From: Stereocaulon alpinum
Taxonomy: Eukaryota > Ascomycota > Lecanoromycetes > Lecanorales > Stereocaulaceae
Length of the DNA: 16,417 bases
Direction: 5' to 3'
NCBI GenBank assembly: GCA_018257865.1
Contig: JAEUBA010000252.1
Coordinates: forward strand, 1-16,417
In this document: in pieces, positions 8,692 through 16,417 of the stretch
How the letters are laid out: every line of letters begins with the position of its first letter
How positions within the stretch are numbered: the first letter of the stretch is position 1
Translations under genes and position numbers: made by a program
The notes under the pieces: model-generated
Seen by the model: the letters and a program-made list of their open reading frames with translations, nothing else
Databases searched by the model: none
Told to the model about the DNA's origin: nothing

Positions 8692-9090
8692 TATTATAAC
8701 GCTAAGAAACTTACTAGGCCGTACTAGATATACGCGGGGAAGGCGAATAAACTAGTATAGAAATAAGGGTTCGAAAGGTTTAATTAATTTATAACAGATC
8801 GCTATTTAAATTATATAAAGATAGTTTAAATAATTTAAATAAGGTTATTATTTAAACCCTATAAACTAGGGAGTCTTAGTAGGATTTCCTATATCTATAT
8901 ATATAAGGGGATCCGCTTATAGATAGATCTTCTTATATTTAATTTAATAGTTAAACCTAATAGTAACTTTAATATAGTTAGTTTTATATTATTAACGCTT
9001 AACGCCTAAAGCTATTATACTAAGCCTACTTATCCTTCTACTATAAGATAATCTCCTTAGAGAACTAACCCTAACTAAGAGGTCTTAACA
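8692..9090 (+). repeat. Element 1, 3' LTR (399 bp)
   Basis: Same length as the 5' LTR, starting TATTATAACGC and ending GGTCTTAACA, so the terminal CA survives here. Differences from the 5' copy are mostly C/T and G/A. Near its end, CTAACCCTAACTAAG (9065-9079) contains a nearly doubled telomere unit; the 5' copy has one C-to-T change in it. Confidence 0.93.
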
Positions 9091-9095
9091 ACGAA
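9091..9095. repeat. Right target-site duplication of element 1 (ACGAA)
   Basis: Exact repeat of 743-747, directly after the terminal CA of the 3' LTR. Confidence 0.93.
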
Positions 9096-9635
9096 CTAAG
9101 AACCCTAATCTAATAGGTAGATATAATCGTCTTAAAAGTATATTAAGCAGTTAAGTAGGCTTAAGCTATAATAGCCGTATTATAGTTAGTATAATAGGAA
9201 TAAACGGATCGATATTATACGTAGGTATCTAATTTCAAAGTAGGGGATAAAGTCTAGTTAAATCTAAAAGATATAAAGACTAATTATATAAGTAAGAAGT
9301 TAAATACTAAGTAAGTAAAATATATAGTTATCGAAGTTCTTAGATTATATACCTTTAGGCTAGATACTCCTCCTAGTATTTATAATACCTATAATATAGA
9401 TTTACTACGACTAGCCTTAGATAATCCTTTTAATTTATAGACTTCTAATAATACTTAGCTAGGACCTATTATTATATAAGATAAAGAGGAGTAGGAGATA
9501 GAGAGGATTCTTAAGATATAGAGGCGAGGTAAAGGGCATTAATATCTAGTAAAATAGATAGGATATAATCGCTTAACCTAGGAGCCTACCTCTATAATAG
9601 CTAATACTACTACTCTAACTACGTACGAAGCTTAA
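9096..9635 (+). pseudogene. Element 2: integrase C-terminus and chromodomain
   Basis: This continues, in the same frame, the integrase interrupted at 747. A spacer with RIP stops leads to NFKVGDKV (near 9230), the start of the integrase C-terminal domain, with LNLKDIKT. KYTVIEVLRLYTFRLD follows (near 9320-9365) and then a D-L-L-R-L-A segment. A clear chromodomain follows at about 9486-9625: E-I-E-R-I-L-K-I, then RRGKGH-x-YLVK-x-IGYNRLT-x-EP, the usual Tyr-Leu-Val-Lys-Trp core with Trp changed to stop. The frame ends at TAA 9633-9635, 20 bases before the presumed LTR. Chromodomain presence places element 2 in the chromovirus branch of Ty3/Gypsy. It is a different family from elements 1 and 3, judged by the integrase residues. 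Confidence 0.88.
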
Positions 9636-9641
9636 TAGAGT

Positions 9642-9945
9642 AAGAAGGGGGGTAATATAATAGGTTAGACTTATAAGAATAAGAGGTTAGTATATATAAT
9701 ACTCCTATCCGCTAAGAGTCTTATTTCGGCTATACGTTAGACCGAGCGAATACTTAAAAGTAGAAGCTCTCCTTTCTTCTCTTTTCTCTTTAAGTAATTC
9801 TCCTTATATAATAGGCTTAGTATAGACTAAATAACTTATTATAAACCCTTATAGATTAGTATTATTAACCTATCTAAATCCTATATATTTTTATTTACTT
9901 CGCGTCTAGACGTATTAAGTATAGCTCCTTAAATAAAAGCTAATA
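9642..9945 (+). repeat. Element 2: polypurine tract and probable 3' LTR
   Basis: AAGAAGGGGGG at about 9642-9652 is a good polypurine tract, followed by TAA and TATAATAGG at 9656, which would be TGTAACAGG before RIP and so a normal LTR start. The LTR end is uncertain: GCTAATA at 9939-9945 (ancestral GCTAACA) is my best guess, giving about 290 bp. The 5' LTR was lost with the telomere-proximal truncation, so neither end can be proved by comparison within this window. Confidence 0.6.
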
Positions 9946-10680
9946 CCAGCGGGTCTTTACTTATAAAGGGATAATAAATCTAAATAATATATTATAAGTA
10001 GAAGTATTAAGAGAATATAAATTAAATAAATTAGATATAATACTTATAATAATAAAAAAGGGAAGAGAAGATTAGGATAAAGATACGCTTATAGAAGGAG
10101 TTTCTAAGCTTAGAGATATAAAGCTAGTATCTATAAAAAAAATACTAAGTGGGTTAAAGGAAAGGAAGAATAGTAGTAAAATACTTATTATAAGTAAGGC
10201 TTTTTACCTAGTTAACTATAATAATTTACTAATAGATACTGAAGTATCTAGATCTTAGGAAATTCGAGATAATTTACGAAGGCTTATACGAGGCTATTTA
10301 TATAACGGATTAAGTTTATTAGAAATAGATTATTAACTAAATTAATAATATTTAAGCGTTAGCCTCTGCGTAGATAAGTTTAAAGTATTCTATAACTACG
10401 TAAGATATTTTCCGCACTATTACTAATAATCTTTAGTATAAACTATACCTTATAGTATAGGCTACTTTATATATACGCTACCTACTAGTAGTATAGGCTA
10501 CTTTCGGTGGGAGTAATTTCGTAGATATACCTATTTAAGCTTTTTAGGCGTATATTACCGCTCTTTTCCTACGAAGATAATCGCCTGTATAACTTCTACC
10601 TTTTCAGTGCCTGATCTCCGTAGCAGCACGGAAGAGCCTCAACGACCGTCGTAGGGTTAGGAGCGCTAAAATAAGTAATA
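9946..10680. other. Unassigned degraded DNA between element 2 and the minus-strand pseudogene
   Basis: AT-rich, RIP-altered sequence with no family I recognise. On the plus strand 10076-10255 is open for 60 codons before TAG 10256-10258. It reads mostly charged residues (for example IKKILSGLKERKNSSK) and could be a transposon gag fragment, but that is a guess. A 15-bp direct repeat lies at 10454-10504. From about 10560 to 10680 the sequence keeps several CA and TG (for example around GCAGCACGG), so this edge is less altered. The minus-strand pseudogene frame may continue into this part, but I cannot follow it convincingly. Confidence 0.5.
10454..10504. repeat. 15-bp direct repeat pair
   Basis: AGTATAGGCTACTTT occurs at 10454-10468 and 10490-10504, 36 bp apart start to start. 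Small duplication in non-coding DNA; no function apparent. Confidence 0.7.
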
Positions 10681-12235
10681 CTATATCTTTCGGGTATCGT
10701 ATCCGCGCTACTACTAGTTCTTTTAGCAGAAAAACTAGTCGATTTCGTCGTTTCAAGAATTATCCACTAAGTTTTTAAGCTAAATAGTAGGTAATTCCCT
10801 TAGATCGTTAGAGTTAAGTAGTAATAAATCCTCGAAAAGTATAGATTAGGCCTTAGTAGTAATATCCTAAACGAATTCCCGCAGTTAATTAATAGCTATT
10901 AAGATATCTTCGTAGAATAGCTTATTACCTATCTAGTCTAAGGAGCCGACTTCTAAGGTATTATATCGAATAGTAAGTCCGTATAATCTAAGCTTCGATA
11001 TCTAGTTAAACAGAGTTAGTAGACTATTAAATTCCGTTAGGGTAAGCTATTTCTAGGTATACTCCTTAGTAACTTCCTAATAGGATTTCGCCTAAGGGTC
11101 TTCCGGTTTTAGATATATCTTCTTTAGCCGATTATAAGTATTATAGGCTTTTTAGAGAATAAGAAACCGACTGGTAGTAATAATACTACTAAGGATAGAA
11201 GTATATTCCTTTACCGTTCGCTAGGTATCTTGCTTAGTAAGGCCGAGAACAGCTAACCTACTAATAAGGGGGCTTAAATATTCAGTATTAGTAAAGTAGT
11301 CGTTAAGAAGGCTTATTAGGAAGTCTAATAGTAGGTCTTAGAATTAAATATTATATATAGAAGTCTCGGTATCGTCTAAGTTATCAGAGTTCTTAGGTAT
11401 TTTACTATAAGATATATTAGTAAAGAGTAATACTAACTTCTAAGAAAATATAACTTACCTATTAAGAAATTAAGATACTTTAGATACTAGTTCCTAAAGA
11501 AAGTCCTGCTATCTTAAAGATAGTCGATACTCTAGCCGATCCTTAAGCTCCAGCGTCTAGGTCCTTAGAATATAGGTAATAATTCGAATCTAGGTAGTAG
11601 TATATTAGTTAATAGTAGCTAGTAATAGCTGACTGTTAAGCGGTTTCTAGTTAGAAAGCTTACCGGTTTCTTTTCAATTTATATATTTAAGGGAAGCCAG
11701 CCTAATAACCTCGCGTCAACTAGTCTACTAAGCTTAAGAAATCAGACGTTTAGTAGCTATAATAATAGTACTAAGGATTATATTATCTTCGGTAGGGTTT
11801 TCGGTAGGAGGAAGGGTAATCTAAGCCCGAATCGTTAGTTTTTCGAATTTACTAAGGTATTTCACCTAACTAGTATAGTCTAGCTAGGCGTTCAGCTTAA
11901 GTCGACTAGGACTAGACTAAATTTAGGTATTAGTAACTTCAGTAGCTTCCCTAAGTTAAATATTAAGCTATTATAACCCTAACTCGAATATCCGGGCTTA
12001 GTTCGGCGAGCTAGGCCTATTCGGGCCTTCTATAGGATCTAGAACTTCGAAAAATTACTAATCCGAGCTAGTAGTAAAGAAATATTAGCAGTAGATATTA
12101 GATTTCTATAGACTACTAGTAGTAGTAGAGAATCGTTGCCTAGGTTTTCGAGGATTCGTCCAGCTATAGGTAGATTTTAGGTGCCGATATAAAGAGTGAA
12201 TTTACGTATATATTTGGTTGTATAGTGTCGATTAA
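10681..12235 (-). pseudogene. OrsD-like / telomere-linked helicase-associated protein, RIP pseudogene
   Basis: One minus-strand frame runs from about 12235 to 10681 (over 500 codons) with no frameshift; every interruption is TAG, TAA or one TGA, almost all at expected Trp or Gln sites. The order of motifs matches, from memory, a large fungal family found as N-terminal parts of subtelomeric RecQ-like helicase genes and as OrsD-like proteins. First comes a low-complexity Ser/Thr/Pro N-terminus; then LASLKYIN and a long helical region; then SPLISRLAVLGL followed by KEYTSILSSII (family pattern S-x-L-x-x-ALAVLG...Y-x-x-x-L-S-x-x-I-K). Next are LRLYGLTIRYNTLEVGSLDWIGN-like residues (Trp now stop), FEDLLLL, RELPTI and a DN-S near 10750. 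The helicase domain expected further downstream is not recognisable. It reads toward the telomere. No start codon is identifiable. Confidence 0.72.
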
Positions 12236-12843
12236 TCGTCGCTAATAGCGAGATATTTATAAGCCGAAGAGAAAACCGGTAGATAAGGTATAGAAGGAAT
12301 AGTTAGGGTAGGATAGGAAACTAAGTTATTATAAAGGGCTAGACTATATATAGCTAGTTTATTTCGAGGCTCTAAAGATATATCTTAGTATAATCGATCA
12401 AGGTGGCCTCGTAGAGCGGTAGTTTTAATAGCGTAGCAGTAGGTTTTGTAAATAAGAACGTTATATTTACCTAGGTAAGTAAATACTTAGTTAAAAAGTC
12501 TATCTATAGCTGAAGTAGATAGGGAAGTAATAAAGAAGAAGTAAGAAAGAAGAGGGAAGAGTAAAGTCTTAAATAATTCGAAATTATTTAGTAAATATCT
12601 ATAAAAGTGGTAAGGTTCTATAAAGTAGCGGGGTAGGCGAGGAGGCGGGGAGGCAGGGTAGCGGGGTTTAGATTAAGTCTAATTTCTAAGTAACTATCTC
12701 TTAAATCCTAGAGGTCTCTATAGATTCTAGACCGTACTAGTCCTATCTATATTAATTAACCCTAAAAATAAATAATATAGTCTACGACTATTACTTATTA
12801 GTAATAGGTGGTTGCTAGTAGAAGGTATTATATACTTCTAATT
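12236..12843. other. Non-coding DNA upstream of the minus-strand pseudogene, with purine-rich and G-rich tracts
   Basis: No gene seen. It would hold the promoter of the minus-strand pseudogene if that gene once worked. A purine-rich run lies at about 12518-12566. A G-rich patch at 12630-12666 contains four runs of three or more G, with loops of about 13, 5 and 4 bases, and could form a quadruplex. Several CA and TG survive between 12380 and 12660, so RIP has been lighter here than in the retrotransposons. Confidence 0.5.
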
Positions 12844-13203
12844 ACGGGTAAGAAGCGGTTCTTACTTATTCCCCTAACTTCTCAGTAACCCTCCCACCGA
12901 AATTTATAATTTTTAGTACGTTAGAAAGCCCTTCTCTTTCTCTATCTAGCTATATATTTTTTATAATTTTATAATAGTATTTATATTAGAGGAAGAAGGT
13001 TAATGTCTAGGCCTAGGGGAATAACTGCGGGTAAGGAAAGCGCCCTACTTATAACCCCGATTCCTTAGCAACCCCCCAGCTAAGTTTTATAATTTTTAGT
13101 ACGTTAGAAAGCCCTTCTCTTCAGCTACTAAGTAATATAGATTTTATAATTTTATAATAATATTCAGGTTTGAGGAAGAAGGTAGAAAATCTAGCCCGGG
13201 AGA
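12844..13203. repeat. Tandem duplication, 183-bp unit, two copies
   Basis: Unit A (12844-13026) and unit B (13027-13203) align at a constant offset of 183. Shared landmarks are CGGGTAAG (12845/13028), TTTTTAGTACGTTAGAAAGC (12910/13093), CCCTTCTCT, ATTTTATAATA and GGAAGAAGGT (12991/13174). The middle of each unit has diverged. No coding frame. It resembles the short tandem repeats often present in fungal subtelomeres. Confidence 0.85.
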
Positions 13204-13446
13204 TCGACCGCTAGAATTAAGGTTACGAATATTAGAATCCGACTTTCTTATAATATTAATAACTTTTTATCTATATATCTAGATTATATATATTAGACTC
13301 AGAAGTTATAGAACTCGCTAAGGCGAATATTTCCCTGATTTTTTTTTCTAAAATATTACTAGTAGTTATACTAACAACCTGATTTAAAGTCTGAATATAA
13401 CCCGATTCGATTTTGCTAGACCGGTGCTAAAATTTGTATAGGGTTT

Positions 13447-13473
13447 GAGCTCAACCTGATTCGGGTTGAGCTC
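13447..13473. repeat. Inverted repeat, 10-bp arms, 7-base loop
   Basis: GAGCTCAACC - TGATTCG - GGTTGAGCTC: perfect arms in an otherwise mutated region. It could form a stem-loop. No neighbouring gene uses it as an obvious terminator. Confidence 0.75.
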
Positions 13474-13665
13474 GGAATTAGTGATAGGGCCTAGAAATAC
13501 GGGAATTAAGGCGTTAGTAGGCGATTATTATATCTTACCTTATAATCTTATACTTAATACTTAATAGTAACCGGAAGGTATAATTTTATTATACTTAGAA
13601 ACTAGACGATTTTAATATTATTCTATAATATACTAAAGTTTAAGCTAGATTAGACTATAAAAGTT

Positions 13666-13780
13666 AATTCTAGTAAAGGGGTCGAAATTAATTCTAGTAA
13701 ACCCCCTATTCTAGAAAATACGCGCGCCTTAGTAAAAATCTAGTACTAGGAAATAATTCTAGTAAACCTTTACTAGAATT
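13666..13780. repeat. AATTCTAGTAAA repeats including a near-perfect palindrome
   Basis: AATTCTAGTAAA occurs at 13666-13677, 13690-13701 and 13755-13766. The reverse complement at 13769-13780 makes a 12-bp-arm palindrome with a 2-base centre (CC). All four copies are exact despite the mutational load around them. Confidence 0.85.
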
Positions 13781-13791
13781 ACCGATTAATA

Positions 13792-14982
13792 ATAGAGATA
13801 TACCTATACGCGGTACTAGCTACGAACCTAAATACCTATTTAGAGCTGAGATATCTCCCCTAATACATTATAGGTTGAATAATATTAAGACGTCGTATAG
13901 TTACTAAGAACTCTATATAGAGTTTTTCGAGTAACGTAATAATACCTACCCTAACTCTACTATAACTATTATACCTCCCCTATAATCGAGACTAGATAGT
14001 AAGAATTAGTATTAGGTATAGTATCTTAGCCTAATAAGTAAAGAGTATAGGTAATACCTACTATAGCTATTAATTCGAAAAATCTAATATCTACGTACGC
14101 TTAATATATATCTACTAGTTAAGACTAACGCGAAGTCTATCCTAGGGGAAGGCTAGGGTTATAGGTATATAGGACTAAGAGAAGGATATACTAAGTTATA
14201 AATTAGAAGGCGTATTTTAGAAAAGGACGGCCCCTATCTAAGTAGCTAGGCGAGCCTTTAGTATAAGTAGCGCCGTATAACTATAATTATAAGCTAAAGG
14301 GTTAGCTCCCCCCTAAAGTAAAATATATAAGGATAGAAGTAAGTCTATCTAATATAACTAGCGGGATATTATACTATCCGATTCTTTATATAAGTATAGG
14401 CCTCTTAGGCGGTATATATAGCTTCCCCCCTTTCTTATATCCTTAACTAGTAAACCACCGAATAGCTAAATCCGGTACTACTACGGATACTAATAAATAC
14501 TACTAATCAGCGCTAATAACTCGAACCCTTACGGGACGGCTATATACCCCCCTCCTCCCCCCTCCCCCCCCCCGTATTAATATAGTAAAGGTTAAAGAAA
14601 GCTATAGAGCGCGTAGCGCTATAATAAAGTCGAAGGATATAGAAGAATATAGTAGGGTCCTTAAGATCTAAGTATAGTATAAAGGGCGTATATTATAGTT
14701 AGTATTAGAAATAATATTATAGAGCGCTCGGTATAATATTAAAGAATATAGTTAAAAGTTACCGGTGTTAAGGAGGCCTAGGGTAGGATCCCTAGACTAA
14801 AAGTAATTATATTATTAAGGATAAGCGGGAGTTTTTATCTAGGTACTATACTATAGTTTCTCTTACGGCTAGGAAAGGTATACTACGTATACTATCTACT
14901 AGTTTCACAAATAATATAACAGAACACCCTTATTAGTATATATAGATACTAGAATAGGCGTATAAATAAATCAATCAATCAA
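13792..14982 (+). mobile_element. 1.19-kb non-coding retroposon-like element, copy 3 (inverted)
   Basis: Reverse complement of copies 1 and 2 over about 1190 bp. It begins near ATAGAGATATACC, lacking the first few bases (GCTAGCG) seen in the others, and ends in AATCAATCAATCA at about 14982. It is the most RIP-altered copy, with few CA or TG left. A possible duplication, GAATTAC, lies at 13776-13782 and 14984-14990, but the sequences beyond it agree only loosely. The left flank is not the retrotransposon sequence found on the right. The polypyrimidine tract at 14547-14573 is its version of the G-run. Confidence 0.85.
14547..14573 (-). other. C-run tract (G-rich on minus strand) in copy 3
   Basis: A 27-base pure pyrimidine stretch with C-runs of 6, 6 and 10 bases separated by T or CCT, equivalent to the G-run of copies 1 and 2 but longer. 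Confidence 0.5.
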
Positions 14983-14983
14983 G

Positions 14984-16417
14984 GAATTACTTACTATTAT
15001 AGATATATTTCGTATTTAGAAGGTTTATCTAGAAGGAACTAAGTACTAGGTTTAGGTCTTAATAGACTATAAGAACTTAATATTCTTTCTATTAACTAAG
15101 GAGCTTAATAGACGTCTAGCTTAGTAGTATAAAAAGTTATTAATATTTAATTTTAGAATCGAATATATTAAGGGTAGCGAGAATAATACTATAGATATAC
15201 TTAATAGGAGAGCTAACTATATATTAAACGTTTAGTAGAGTTCTAGAATAATTCTAACGCGTTATAAAGATAGATTATTAAGACCTAATATAGCTAGATT
15301 ATATATAGTAGTAATAATAACTATTAATAATAAAGATTTAACTAAGAGAATACTAAAAAACTTATTAAAGGATAAAGTTATATCTAAGATCTATAAAGAT
15401 ATTAATAGCTATAACTTATTTAGGAAAATAGATCTAAGACTATTAACCTTCTAAAAACGGATTTATATCTCTATAGGTATTTAAGGAGAAGTTTTTAGGA
15501 TTTACTATAAAGTAGAAAGCTCCGGTAGTTACTAGGGGATTAAGAAGATACTTAAGAAGATATCTTATAACTTCTATTTCCCTAGGATACGAAAATATAT
15601 TAAGGATCGTATTAATAAATATAATATATATATTAGAATAAAGTATTCCTAATATAAGCCTTATAGAGAGATAAAATCGCTAGTAATCTTAGATAGTCCG
15701 TAGAAAAGTATTACGTAAGATTTCGTTATTAAACTCCTAAAGTTAAAGGAATAACTAACGGGTATATACTATAATATAATCTTAGTAATTAATAACCGTT
15801 TAACTAAGATAGCGTATTTTATACTATATAAGGAAGTATTAGACGCTAAAGATCTAGCGTACGCGTTCTTACGAATAGTAGTAGCTAACTACGGGCTTTC
15901 TAAAGAGATTATCTTAGATAGAGATAAGCTCTTTACCTCTAAGTTTTAGAGATTATTAATAGATATAATAAGAATTAAGATAAAGATAAGTATAGTATTC
16001 TATCTATAAACTAATAGTTAAACGGAAAGAACTAACTAGATATTAGAGTAATATCTTTAGTACTATATTAACTATTAATAAGATAATTAGGTATCCTATC
16101 TACTAGTAGCGTAGCTAGTATATAATAGATTAATATCTAATCTAATAGATATAATACTATTTCGAGCTAACTATAGGTTCGAACTATATATAACTCTATT
16201 ACTAAAGGGGATTAAGCTAAAGGCCTAAAAGATAACTATCGCTACTAAAGAAATAGTAAGAATCTATTAAAAATTATAGAAGGACTTATAGTTTCTAAGT
16301 AACTACTTAGCGATATATTATAATTAAAAATATTTAATAGGACCGAATATTTCTAAAGGGGATAGGGTATATCTTCTTTATAGAAATTTTAAAACTAATA
16401 GGCCTAGTAATAAGCTT
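14984..16417 (+). pseudogene. Element 3: Ty3/Gypsy RNase H and integrase, RIP-degraded, open at right edge
   Basis: A third Gypsy pol, different in sequence from elements 1 and 2. It starts abruptly inside RNase H at ELLTIID (14985), then VYLEGTK, a D-x-K-N-L-E-Y-F block and ARW-like residues, then the RNase H end (ENNTIDILN near 15180). The integrase zinc domain lies near 15480-15660, with its Cys pair now Tyr (NKYNIYI). Core: first Asp at 15719-15721 in DFVIKL, second Asp at 15917-15919 in DRDKLFTSKF, Glu at 16025-16027 in TERTN exactly 36 codons later. All three catalytic positions survive, though stops abound. The C-terminal domain begins with KGDRVYLL near 16350, and the frame runs past the window end. 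RT and earlier parts are absent to the left. Confidence 0.87.

Larger units (their letters stand above)
748..9090 (+). mobile_element. Element 1: complete Ty3/Gypsy LTR retrotransposon, RIP-inactivated, nested in element 2
   Basis: A structurally full-length LTR retrotransposon. It has two 399-bp LTRs, a 5-bp target duplication, and gag, protease, RT, RNase H, integrase and a chromodomain-like tail in the Ty3/Gypsy order on the plus strand. It spans 8.34 kb, of which about 2.4 kb is two copies of an unrelated 1.19-kb element, leaving roughly 6 kb. All frames carry many TAG/TAA stops of RIP type and mutated active sites, so it cannot code for working proteins. A purine-rich stretch at about 8671-8690 precedes the 3' LTR and could be the polypurine tract. 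I could not recognise a primer binding site after 1146. About 100 codons between protease and RT are missing at the first 1.19-kb insertion. Confidence 0.92.
13204..13791. other. Non-coding DNA with hairpin motifs before copy 3
   Basis: No gene seen. Positions 13370-13480 keep CA and TG and contain three variants of AACC(T/C)GATT, the last forming the hairpin at 13447-13473. Positions 13666-13780 contain AATTCTAGTAAA three times direct and once inverted. Confidence 0.55.

Noticed and set aside
10653..10661. AGGGTTAGG as an interstitial telomere repeat (also TTAGGG at 12303-12308 and in the 1.19-kb copies)
   Set aside because: Each is about one unit, with no tandem extension. Such short matches are expected by chance and do not show an old telomere join.
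13322..13360. T-run at 13338-13347 as a terminator
   Set aside because: No gene ends nearby and no stem precedes it; rho-independent termination does not apply to a fungal chromosome.

Overview
The window is a chromosome end of a filamentous ascomycete. It opens with twenty perfect CCCTAA telomere units. Everything inward is repeat-derived DNA showing the mark of repeat-induced point mutation (RIP): CA and TG are nearly absent, TA is in great excess, and old reading frames are full of TAG/TAA where Trp and Gln stood and of Tyr where Cys and His stood. TTAGGG telomeres, RIP, Ty3/Gypsy chromoviruses and a fungal-specific subtelomeric gene family point to Pezizomycotina. I cannot name the species. 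I find no intact protein gene and no RNA gene.

Layout. Positions 1-122 are telomere. Positions 123-747 and 9091-9635 are two halves of one chromovirus pol (element 2): integrase zinc region, catalytic core, then C-terminus and chromodomain. Its probable 3' LTR follows at about 9656-9945, and its 5' part is lost at the telomere. It is split by a complete nested Ty3/Gypsy element (element 1, 748-9090) with two 399-bp LTRs and an ACGAA target duplication. Element 1 carries a gag CCHC relic, protease, RT, RNase H, integrase, a chromodomain-like tail and, antisense before the 3' LTR, a relic protein with Zn2Cys6 spacing. Element 1 is itself interrupted by two copies of a 1.19-kb non-coding element (3175-4367, 6111-7300). 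A third, inverted copy lies at 13792-14982.

Positions 9946-10680 are unassigned. On the minus strand, 10681-12235 is one long decayed frame resembling the fungal OrsD-like / telomere-linked helicase-associated family, reading toward the telomere. Behind it (12236-13791) is non-coding DNA with a G-rich tract, a 183-bp tandem duplication and two hairpin-forming palindromes. After the third 1.19-kb copy, 14984-16417 holds RNase H and integrase of a third Gypsy element (element 3), which runs off the right edge.

History as I read it (inference): element 2 was present first, element 1 inserted into its integrase, and the 1.19-kb element then inserted into element 1 (cleanly for copy 2). RIP inactivated everything, and the chromosome end was capped by telomere inside element 2. 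Family and motif assignments come from reading translated frames by eye; no database search was run.
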